This document shows, in pieces, positions 1-5,088 of a DNA stretch of 5,088 nucleotides (position 1 is the stretch's first letter; each line of letters begins with the position of its first letter). The notes beneath the pieces are model-generated. The model worked only from the letters and a program-made list of their open reading frames with translations. It was not told where the DNA came from and ran no database searches. Origin of the DNA: Synergistaceae bacterium (GTDB lineage: Bacteria; Synergistota; Synergistia; Synergistales; Synergistaceae); NCBI GenBank assembly GCA_031274115.1, contig JAISQP010000057.1, positions 1 through 5,088 on the forward strand. Direction: 5' to 3'. The position numbers were made by a program, and so were the translations under genes.

Positions 1-870
1 AAACCCGCGGAGGAAATAATCAAAGAGCGCACCGGTCTTGCCTGCTTTGGCGCCGTCGATTGGTTCGAAGCCGCGTCCCGCTTGCCGGCGGAGGATTCCC
101 TCGCGCTCGAAAAAAACAGTGTGCCCGGAATGTTCGAGGGGAAAAAGATAAAGATATATGTCCTTGGGCTCTCCAGGATTTCGAACTTCGACGACTTCGA
201 CCCGCTCGCTTCGGAGGAGGACGTTGAACTGGCGTTCATCAGGCCGGGCGCTCCGGTTCCCGGCGACGGGGATCTCATCATAATTCCGGGCACAAAGTCG
301 ACGATAGCCGACCTGGAGTTCATCAGACGCCAGGGCTGGGATATCGACATCGCGGCCCACATTCACAGGGGCGGCAGGGTGGTCGGCATCTGCGGCGGAT
401 ATCAGATTCTCGGGCGCGAGATATCTGACCCGTCAGCCGTCGAGAGCCCGGAACCGTCGACCGTGGAGGGTTTGGGACTTCTCGACGTCGTAACTGTGAT
501 GTCAACTGAAAAAACGCTTCGGCGCTTTTCAGCCGTCACCCAGGACGGTCATAAAATCTCCGGATACGAGATACACATGGGCATGACCAGCGGCCCGGGA
601 ACCGAACTGCCGATGTTATATCTGGACGGCGTCCCGGAGGGCGCCCTCAGGCGGGATGATCTCGTCGCCGGCTGCTATATCCACGGGCTTTTCACTAACG
701 ACGAGTACAGGGCGAAGTTCCTGTCGATCTTCAGGGGGGGGGAAGGGCTTGGCTCCGCGAAGCTGGATTACGAGGATATGGTCGACAGAACGCTCGACGA
801 GCTGGCGGACAAAATGCTGGACAGCCTGGATATAGAAGCTCTCGGCAGGGTGGCGGGGCTCACGGTTTAG
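1..870 (+). CDS. cobQ: Cobyric acid synthase CobQ, C-terminal part (5' end outside window)
   Basis: CobQ uses ATP and glutamine to amidate adenosylcobyrinic acid a,c-diamide at four side chains, giving adenosylcobyric acid in cytoplasmic cobalamin synthesis. The frame is open from base 1, giving 289 visible residues; the family is usually near 490-500, so roughly 200 N-terminal residues lie upstream. The TTG at 82 is an internal codon, not the start. Visible residues 1-40 match the end of the BioD-like ATP-binding domain, including a typical LPAEDSL segment. The glutamine amidotransferase domain follows: PGTKS at residues 96-100, the nucleophile Cys131 in GICGGYQILG, the GYEIHMG segment near 188-194, and His228 in CYIHGLF. 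The C-terminal helix around LDELADKMLDSLDIEAL is also family-like. Both catalytic residues are intact. A nine-G run lies at 734-742. The next gene starts 78 bases downstream and has no obvious cobalamin link. The assignment is firm on motifs; CbiP is the synonym used in anaerobic pathways. Confidence 0.95.
   Translation, partial: KPAEEIIKERTGLACFGAVDWFEAASRLPAEDSLALEKNSVPGMFEGKKIKIYVLGLSRISNFDDFDPLASEEDVELAFIRPGAPVPGDGDLIIIPGTKSTIADLEFIRRQGWDIDIAAHIHRGGRVVGICGGYQILGREISDPSAVESPEPSTVEGLGLLDVVTVMSTEKTLRRFSAVTQDGHKISGYEIHMGMTSGPGTELPMLYLDGVPEGALRRDDLVAGCYIHGLFTNDEYRAKFLSIFRGGEGLGSAKLDYEDMVDRTLDELADKMLDSLDIEALGRVAGLTV
734..742 (+). repeat. Run of nine G inside cobQ
   Basis: Nine consecutive G residues encode part of the segment F-R-G-G-E-G-L, after the catalytic His228 codon and about 43 codons before the stop. 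Homopolymers of this length are known slippage sites, for replication and for sequencing. As read, the frame stays intact through to the stop codon. A gain or loss of one G would alter only the C-terminal helix region of CobQ. Confidence 0.9.
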
Positions 871-895
871 AGTCCGGTCGCCGATACTGTGTAAT
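866..895 (+). promoter_or_regulatory. Weak sigma70-like promoter candidate before gene 2
   Basis: TTTAGA (866-871, 4 of 6 matches to the -35 consensus) lies 18 bases before TGTAAT (890-895, 5 of 6 matches to the -10 consensus). Transcription would start near 902, leaving a leader of about 47 bases. The -35 overlaps the cobQ stop codon. Matches of this quality occur by chance, so this is only a candidate; gene 2 may instead be read through from cobQ. Confidence 0.2.
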
Positions 896-936
896 AGGTG
901 GAACGCTGATCAGACTTCTGTAAAAAGAGCGACCGG
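874..936 (+). repeat. Perfect 8-bp inverted repeat reaching into the gene 2 ribosome binding site
   Basis: CCGGTCGC at 874-881 is the exact reverse complement of GCGACCGG at 929-936, with 47 bases between them. A U-G pair at 873/937 could extend the stem in RNA. The right arm covers the first two or three bases of the GGGAGG Shine-Dalgarno site of the next gene. In a transcript read through from cobQ, the stem could therefore partly mask that site. A transcript starting near 902 would lack the left arm. The repeat is seen directly; the regulatory role is inference. Confidence 0.4.
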
Positions 937-940
937 GAGG
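935..940 (+). promoter_or_regulatory. Shine-Dalgarno site of gene 2
   Basis: GGGAGG lies 8 bases before the ATG at 949. This spacing is close to ideal and fixes the start of the exported FlgT-like protein. The site overlaps the right arm of the 874-936 inverted repeat by two bases. Confidence 0.8.
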
Positions 941-948
941 GCGCGTTT

Positions 949-1896
949 ATGAGAATCGCAAAACCCTTGTTAATCGTGATTTTTTTGATTGCGCTGTTTT
1001 CCGCAATTCTGCCGGCCGGGACCGCGATTGCGATTGGGACCGAGCCGGGGGAGCGCTTCCATATCAGGCTTGTCGCTCCGATAGAGAACAACAGCGGTTT
1101 CAGCGTATGGGAGAGCAAATACTATCCGGGCGACGTCCTTTCCGAGAAGATGACCGACTACGTCTTCAGGAAAATGAACGAAGTCCACAGAGTCCGCGCG
1201 TCGCGCCTTCTGATGAACATCCCGGACTTCTGGCCAACCGAAGAGTTCTCCCAGAGCGATATGATCGTTAAGATAAACCTGGAGGAATTCGGTCATAAGA
1301 AGAAGGACGTCATCGGCTCCAAGGTGTATTGGGACGTGGTGCTGCACGCATACGTTTACAATGGAGCAACCAGGAGGCTGCTCTTTGACTCTGTCGTCGA
1401 GGAACGCGCCGACCGTCAGTACATTTTTTACAACGACGCGCTCGACTCCGAACCCATATACTGGGAAAAGTTCGAAAAAACAGCCTACTGGCCCGCCATA
1501 CGAAAGGCGCTTGATATGGCCCTGGCCGAGGTGTTCGAGGGCTATAACGGATATCGCGTCTTGGGGCGGATAATCGCGAAGGCCGAGAGGGTCGACGGCT
1601 CGCTTACCGTCTCTAAAAAAACTGCGGACAAGCTCTACCATATCAACCTGGGGCGCGAAGACAGCGTTAAAGAGGGCGACGTGCTGACTGTCACCCGCGC
1701 CTCTTCCGTCAGAACCGTGGCGCCAGATACGCCGGAAGTGCATTTTCCGCAGGTAGTCGGGCGCGTTCGAGTGGTATTCGTCAAGGAGCGGGACGCAATA
1801 GTCGCAATTATAAAGGAGTCCTCCGAAGCGCCGGTGGAACTCGGCGACGCCGTAAGTATGCCGCTTGCGGGCAGGCGCGATGGAAAGGGATTCTGA
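949..1896 (+). CDS. Exported protein of unknown function with FlgT-like C-terminal region
   Basis: A complete 315-residue protein whose function I cannot name. Residues 1-28 look like a Sec signal peptide: basic MRIAK, a hydrophobic core at about 7-22, and a likely cleavage after A-I-A at residue 28. The mature protein should lie in the periplasm or on the envelope. Residues 37-150 begin with a strand-like segment (IRLVAPIENNSG, 39-50) and a helix that recalls the CsgG/FlgT-type fold of envelope proteins. Residues 203-306 resemble the FlgT C-terminal domain: GRIIAKAE, then LYHINLGREDSVKEGDVLTV at 229-248, then GRVRVVFVKERDAIVAII at 271-288. This is a recurring pattern of 'INLG..D.V..GD' followed by a 'G.V.V..V....A.A.I' strand pair. 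FlgT belongs to the flagellar base, but nothing flagellar is visible here, so the likeness may reflect only a shared small beta fold. The start is fixed by GGGAGG 8 bases upstream. The next gene follows after 72 bases on the same strand. The export call is fairly sure; the domain likeness is tentative. Confidence 0.85.
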   Translation: MRIAKPLLIVIFLIALFSAILPAGTAIAIGTEPGERFHIRLVAPIENNSGFSVWESKYYPGDVLSEKMTDYVFRKMNEVHRVRASRLLMNIPDFWPTEEFSQSDMIVKINLEEFGHKKKDVIGSKVYWDVVLHAYVYNGATRRLLFDSVVEERADRQYIFYNDALDSEPIYWEKFEKTAYWPAIRKALDMALAEVFEGYNGYRVLGRIIAKAERVDGSLTVSKKTADKLYHINLGREDSVKEGDVLTVTRASSVRTVAPDTPEVHFPQVVGRVRVVFVKERDAIVAIIKESSEAPVELGDAVSMPLAGRRDGKGF

Positions 1897-1955
1897 TTGC
1901 GGTACCAGGCCGCCCGACGCCGTCCCGGGCTTTGGCGGTTCCGATGATTAAAACT

Positions 1956-1960
1956 GGAGG
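1956..1960 (+). promoter_or_regulatory. Shine-Dalgarno site of gene 3
   Basis: GGAGG lies 8 bases before the ATG at 1969. It decides for this start over the in-frame Met codon at residue 26, which would remove most of the hydrophobic N-terminal segment. Confidence 0.8.
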
Positions 1961-1968
1961 ACCTTCGC

Positions 1969-3234
1969 ATGTTTAAGGGTTTTGTGAGTTCATTCGACAT
2001 CTTGAAAAAAATCACGGTCGTCGCGCTCGCTGCGCTTTGCTTCATGACAGTCGCCGAGTTATCCTTACGGGAGGCGTCCTATGCGAACGGACATTCGCCC
2101 CCGGACGAGAGCAGACAGAAAGAGGAGACCAGCGCGGACCAGAAAGCGCGCCGGGAAAAGATCGAGGCCGCTAAGCGCGAGAGGGAGCGCCGCGCCGCTG
2201 AGGCGCGGAGGAAGGCCGAGGCGGCGAAAAAAGCCGCCGCAAAGAAGGCCGCGGCCGAGGAGGCCGCCAGGAAGAAGGCGGCGGAGGAGGCCGAGCGAGC
2301 CGCGCAAGAGGCTGAGAGGGTGCGCAGAGCGCTTCAGCAGGGAAGGGATCTCGTTGAAGAAGGGCGCTTCGAGACCGCTTTGAGGGTGCTGAGGGATTTT
2401 ATCAGAGCCCATCCCAGATCGGCCGAGGCTTGGTACTGGATTTCGCGCGCCCATCACGCTACAGGCGATTATGACAACGCTCAGATCGCGGTCAACATCG
2501 CGCTGGAGATCGACCCGGATTTCCCGGCTCTCGTGAAGACTCCAAGCGGGCTGCAGCCAAAGCCGAGGCTGACGAAGCAGGGGAAAAAGCTGCCTCCGCC
2601 GTCGATGTCCGTGCTGCCTGTAAAGCCGCCCCTTCCCGTCGGGCTCGAGTTGACTCCAGTGGTGATATCGTTTCCGATCCTCGCGCGTGACGGCGAGGTT
2701 GTGTCGGGGGACGCCGAATACTCGCCGGAAGACCCTGACGCGATAGACCCGCGGACGGGCGCGTATCTTCGCTACCTGCCTTATCCGCCTCTCGAACGGG
2801 GGAGAACCGCGGCATGGCAGCAGAGCGAGCCTTTTATGGAGATATCCCGCTGGCGCTTCAGAGTGGACAGAATGGGCATATTGAAGGCGCCGCGAACGCC
2901 TGTGGCGTGGAAGGGTTCGCATCCTTACGAAGTTTACTTCTGGACCGGGTCCGAGTGGGCTCGGGCGAGAAAGAAGGTCATAGGTTTCGACTGGACGGAG
3001 ACGTACGACGATATCCTGAACAATGCGAAGGACGATATAGCCGGGATTCTCGAAGAACGCGGCTTTCAGTGGGACGAGAGCGATACCCCGTCGCTTGCCG
3101 CGAGCGCTTCTCTGATGCGATACTACTGGCAGGGCGACATTGATCTTGCCGAGGCGGCGAAACGCGCTGGGAAACGCGCGAAAGAACAGGAGGAATACGA
3201 TTCCTGGGAGGAATTGGATAAAAAGACAAAATAA
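1969..3234 (+). CDS. Envelope protein with TolA-like helix and two TPR units, unknown function
   Basis: A complete 421-residue protein that I do not recognise as a named family. Residues 1-12 end in a basic pair (KK, 13-14), followed by a hydrophobic segment at about 15-30. This is either a signal peptide, perhaps cut near residue 40 after A-S-Y-A, or a membrane anchor. Residues 52-120 are almost wholly Ala, Lys, Glu and Arg, with KKAAAEEAAR and KKAAEEAER nearly repeated at 92-110. This predicts a long charged helix or coiled coil like the spanning domain of TolA. Residues 121-149 and 152-183 form two TPR-type helix pairs, ending in AHP and IDP; W155, G166 and Y168 sit where TPRs expect such residues. 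A proline-rich linker (190-224) leads to an aromatic-rich region (225-345), then helices with a charged tail. TPRs bind proteins, so an envelope scaffold role is plausible but inferred. It lies between an exported protein and an outer-membrane phospholipase, all on one strand. I see no catalytic motif. Confidence 0.85.
   Translation: MFKGFVSSFDILKKITVVALAALCFMTVAELSLREASYANGHSPPDESRQKEETSADQKARREKIEAAKRERERRAAEARRKAEAAKKAAAKKAAAEEAARKKAAEEAERAAQEAERVRRALQQGRDLVEEGRFETALRVLRDFIRAHPRSAEAWYWISRAHHATGDYDNAQIAVNIALEIDPDFPALVKTPSGLQPKPRLTKQGKKLPPPSMSVLPVKPPLPVGLELTPVVISFPILARDGEVVSGDAEYSPEDPDAIDPRTGAYLRYLPYPPLERGRTAAWQQSEPFMEISRWRFRVDRMGILKAPRTPVAWKGSHPYEVYFWTGSEWARARKKVIGFDWTETYDDILNNAKDDIAGILEERGFQWDESDTPSLAASASLMRYYWQGDIDLAEAAKRAGKRAKEQEEYDSWEELDKKTK
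2122..2340 (+). repeat. Low-complexity Ala/Lys/Glu/Arg coding stretch
   Basis: This stretch is dominated by GCC/GCG, AAG/AAA, GAG and CGC/AGG codons that encode the charged helix (residues 52-124) of the TPR protein. It contains imperfect short repeats, such as the two K-K-A-A-x-E-E-A units at residues 92-110. Its skewed composition also opens long reading frames on the other frames and strand, which are not genes. Confidence 0.75.
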
Positions 3235-3273
3235 AAGAATGGGCCGTGTTTTAATCTTTACCCCATAGTCAGC

Positions 3274-3302
3274 TTGCTATAAATCAGCCTTTACCTTAAA
3301 AT
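3274..3302 (+). promoter_or_regulatory. Sigma70-like promoter candidate for the patatin gene
   Basis: TTGCTA (3274-3279, 4 of 6 matches to the -35 consensus) lies 17 bases before TAAAAT (3297-3302, 5 of 6 matches to the -10 consensus). Transcription would start near 3309, with a leader of about 25 bases that still contains the whole Shine-Dalgarno site. An overlapping alternative uses TATAAA at 3278-3283 as the -10, with TTTACC at 3257-3262 as a -35 at a short 15-base spacing. The AT-rich setting and exact spacing favour the first reading, but no operator is visible. Confidence 0.4.
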
Positions 3303-3319
3303 CGTTATCCTGAGGCGAT

Positions 3320-3325
3320 GGAGGG
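3320..3325 (+). promoter_or_regulatory. Shine-Dalgarno site of the patatin gene
   Basis: GGAGGG lies 8 bases before the ATG at 3334. A second in-frame ATG at 3361 is preceded by AGAGGT with no spacing, so it is unlikely to be used. The upstream ATG also supplies the full N-terminus of the signal peptide. Confidence 0.8.
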
Positions 3326-3333
3326 TAGTATAG

Positions 3334-5088
3334 ATGCGTGAAGTTCTCTTTTTCAGAGGTATGTTTCGTGGTTTCTCGCTAATCGTTCTCTTTTCTCTTT
3401 TATGCGCCTCGACCGCATCTGACGCGGCAGGCGTCCCGGACTCACAGAGGCGCGGAGGGGTGGTCCTCGTTTTGTCGGGTGGCGGGACCAGGGGCTTCGC
3501 GCACATCGGCGTTTTGAAAGTGTTTGAACGCGAGAAAATTCCGATAGTCGGAATCGTTGGAACCAGCATAGGATCGATCATTGGAGGGCTTTATGCGTCG
3601 GGTTACGGCTCGGATGAAATTCGCACGATAATTGACGAGACGGACATAATGGGGCTCCTTGCCGATGCCGGGACGCGTCTCAAGATAGACTCAGCCAATC
3701 ACACTCCGAGCGGGGAGACTTTGTCGCCGATGCGCGTCGATTTTGACAAGAAATTCAAAGTCATAGGCCCGCGCGGTCTTCTGCCCGCGCTCTCCCTTGT
3801 GAATTTCCTGACAAAATACACAGGACACATTCACACAACCGATTTTAACAGTCTACCTGTGCCATTTGCCTGCGTGGCAACCGACCTTTCCACCGGCGAA
3901 GCCGTAGTGATGCGAGAGGGTAACTTGGCGTCGGCGTTGAGGGCTTCCGCATCGATCCCCGGTATACTGGAGCCATGGCCGCTTGGCGGCAGACTGCTCG
4001 TCGACGGTGGTCTTGTCGCTAACCTCCCAGTAGAGATAGCGAGGGAGATATTTCCGGGATATCCGGTGATAGCAGTGAATTTGTCCGGACAGACGACCTC
4101 CAAGCCAAACGAGAGTTTCACAGGGGTTATAGATGTAATGATGCAGACGATAGACATAATGACCCTTGAAAACATCAGGAGGAACGAAGCTAAGGCCGAT
4201 CTCGTCCTTTATCCGGACGTCGGGATTTTCAGCATGCTCGACGCGAGGGGCTACGGCACGATTTACGATCGAGGATTAGATGTAGCGGAGGCGAGGTTGA
4301 GCGATATCCTCGCTGTCTCCGCCAAAGCCCCTGCTGTTTTCGCGAAACAGGATAAAGAACCCGACGAGCGGGTGGTAGGAAACGTCAAGGTGGAGGGTCT
4401 GAGCGAACGCGAGGCCAGGGATATTGTGAAAACTTACAGCGTCTGGATAGGGAAAAGTTATGACATCAATGAGATCGACAGAGCCATCGAGAGCCTGACA
4501 AAGCGCGCGGAAATCGCGACAGTCGACGTAAGCGCGCACCCCGCAGACTCACTGAATCCGAACGTCGTCGACGTAGTTTTCTCGGTGGACCGGAGACCCT
4601 CTTTCGAGCTGGCGCTGGATGGGTATACTAGCAATCTGCATCAGCACAGATGGCTCGAGGTGATGATGAACGCCAGGGATCTCGCTTCGATGGGTGATGC
4701 GGCTAACCTGATGTTGAGGTATGGGGAGAACGAATGGAACGTAAACGCGCGCTATTTTACACCCGTCTTGAACGGCGGGCAGTGGGGTTTTGCCCTTGGC
4801 GCGAAGCGGGACAAGATGGATCCAAAAGGGTTTGACGGATACGCTGTCGAAAGATACCAGGCCAGAGCTGTCTATTACAAGGAAAACGAGAACAGCCGCC
4901 TCGGTTTCGGTCTGGCGGCGGAACACGCGAACGCGAAAGGAGACTTCGACGATTACGAGTTCGGTCCGTACCTCTATTTCAACGCGGACACTCTGGACAA
5001 CTTGCTGATGCCGAGCAAAGGCTACTCTTTCAACACGCAGATCTGGTGGAACAGCGACTATATCTGGGTGTCCCGGACGAACTTGACC
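3334..5088 (+). CDS. Patatin-like phospholipase fused to POTRA and BamA-type barrel (type Vd autotransporter), 3' end outside window
   Basis: A secreted lipid acyl hydrolase carried by its own outer-membrane barrel; 585 residues are visible and the frame has no stop before the edge. Residues 1-31 form a Sec signal peptide with a hydrophobic core at about 14-24. Residues 42-240 are the patatin domain: oxyanion-hole loop SGGGTRG (48-54), nucleophile Ser78 in GTSIG (76-80), and catalytic Asp224 in the DGG motif (224-226). The Ser-Asp dyad is therefore complete. Residues 346-421 look like one POTRA domain, with VVGNVKVEGLSE and a closing VVDVVFSVDRRP. From about 423 alternating aromatic and polar strands begin an Omp85-type barrel. 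Known members such as PlpD of Pseudomonas and FplA of Fusobacterium are roughly 730-760 residues, so about 150 are missing here. In that class the barrel carries the phospholipase A1-type enzyme to the cell surface. Whether this one hydrolyses host or own lipids cannot be told. It has its own promoter candidate and follows two exported proteins. Confidence 0.92.
   Translation, partial: MREVLFFRGMFRGFSLIVLFSLLCASTASDAAGVPDSQRRGGVVLVLSGGGTRGFAHIGVLKVFEREKIPIVGIVGTSIGSIIGGLYASGYGSDEIRTIIDETDIMGLLADAGTRLKIDSANHTPSGETLSPMRVDFDKKFKVIGPRGLLPALSLVNFLTKYTGHIHTTDFNSLPVPFACVATDLSTGEAVVMREGNLASALRASASIPGILEPWPLGGRLLVDGGLVANLPVEIAREIFPGYPVIAVNLSGQTTSKPNESFTGVIDVMMQTIDIMTLENIRRNEAKADLVLYPDVGIFSMLDARGYGTIYDRGLDVAEARLSDILAVSAKAPAVFAKQDKEPDERVVGNVKVEGLSEREARDIVKTYSVWIGKSYDINEIDRAIESLTKRAEIATVDVSAHPADSLNPNVVDVVFSVDRRPSFELALDGYTSNLHQHRWLEVMMNARDLASMGDAANLMLRYGENEWNVNARYFTPVLNGGQWGFALGAKRDKMDPKGFDGYAVERYQARAVYYKENENSRLGFGLAAEHANAKGDFDDYEFGPYLYFNADTLDNLLMPSKGYSFNTQIWWNSDYIWVSRTNLT

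Larger units (their letters stand above)
3235..3333 (+). other. AT-rich gap between gene 3 and the phospholipase gene
   Basis: These 99 bases are visibly richer in A and T than the flanking genes. They hold the promoter candidate at 3274-3302 and the Shine-Dalgarno site at 3320-3325. A weak ATGGG/CCCAT stem (3239-3243 with 3262-3266) has an 18-base loop and no following T run, so it does not qualify as a rho-independent terminator. This is the most likely transcription boundary in the window. Confidence 0.6.

Noticed and set aside
82..84. TTG as the start of the cobQ gene
   Set aside because: The frame is open upstream to base 1 and that part still reads as CobQ sequence, so the TTG is an internal Leu codon.
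906..913. Palindrome CTGATCAG as an operator
   Set aside because: An 8-base perfect palindrome with no spacer or second copy is expected by chance, and it matches no operator I can name.
970..1743. Long open frame on the minus strand (257 codons)
   Set aside because: It lies opposite the exported FlgT-like gene, has no recognisable domain and lacks a convincing ribosome binding site. The plus-strand frame has a signal peptide and a strong Shine-Dalgarno site.
1910..1938. Terminator between genes 2 and 3
   Set aside because: Two competing 5-bp stems exist (GCCCG/CGGGC and CCGCC/GGCGG), but only a TTT follows the first, so a rho-independent terminator is not supported.
1969..2040. Lipoprotein signal at Cys24 of the TPR protein
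   Set aside because: The residues before the Cys are A-A-L; a lipobox needs Gly, Ala or Ser directly before the Cys.
2065..2922. Minus-strand open frame of 285 codons and plus-strand +1-shifted frame at 2081-2383
   Set aside because: Both arise from the GC-rich low-complexity codons of the charged helix. Their products are Arg/Leu/Pro-rich and show no domain.
3334..3410. Lipoprotein signal at Cys24 of the patatin protein
   Set aside because: S-L-L precedes the Cys, which does not fit the lipobox, and a barrel protein would not need a lipid anchor.
3831..4926. Three minus-strand open frames opposite the patatin gene
   Set aside because: The plus strand carries a continuous frame with catalytic motifs, a POTRA domain and barrel strands. 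The minus-strand products match nothing I recognise.

Overview
The window carries four protein-coding genes, all on the + strand and separated by short gaps of 72 to 99 bases. The first and last genes are cut by the window edges. I see no RNA gene, insertion sequence, CRISPR array or phage signature. No stretch without a gene is longer than 100 bases.

Layout: (1) bases 1-870 are the C-terminal part of cobyric acid synthase (CobQ), with the end of its ATP-binding domain and a complete glutamine amidotransferase domain. (2) Bases 949-1896 encode an exported 315-residue protein of unknown function, whose C-terminal part resembles that of FlgT-type envelope proteins. (3) Bases 1969-3234 encode an exported or membrane-anchored 421-residue protein: an Ala/Lys/Glu/Arg-rich TolA-like helix, two TPR units and a C-terminal region I do not recognise. 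(4) Bases 3334 to the right edge encode a secreted patatin-like phospholipase fused to a POTRA domain and the start of a BamA/Omp85-type outer-membrane barrel. This is the layout of type Vd autotransporters (PlpD/FplA class). Because it has no stop codon inside the window, it is easily missed.

Organism: the outer-membrane barrel protein and the exported proteins point to a diderm bacterium. The DNA is moderately GC-rich, yet uses ATA (Ile) and AGG (Arg) codons often. With a CobQ gene and a patatin-BamA fusion, this fits an anaerobic lineage such as Synergistota. That is only an inference from general features; other diderm phyla remain possible.

How the genes fit together: genes 2, 3 and 4 all appear to encode envelope proteins, and each has a strong Shine-Dalgarno site 8 bases before its ATG. 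They may form an envelope cluster that happens to lie downstream of a cobalamin gene. A good sigma70-like promoter candidate precedes the phospholipase, so that gene may be transcribed on its own. A weaker candidate lies at the cobQ/gene 2 boundary, beside an 8-bp inverted repeat that reaches into the gene 2 ribosome binding site. No convincing rho-independent terminator separates the genes. The most noteworthy items are the patatin-BamA fusion, the two uncharacterised exported proteins beside it, and a run of nine G inside cobQ.
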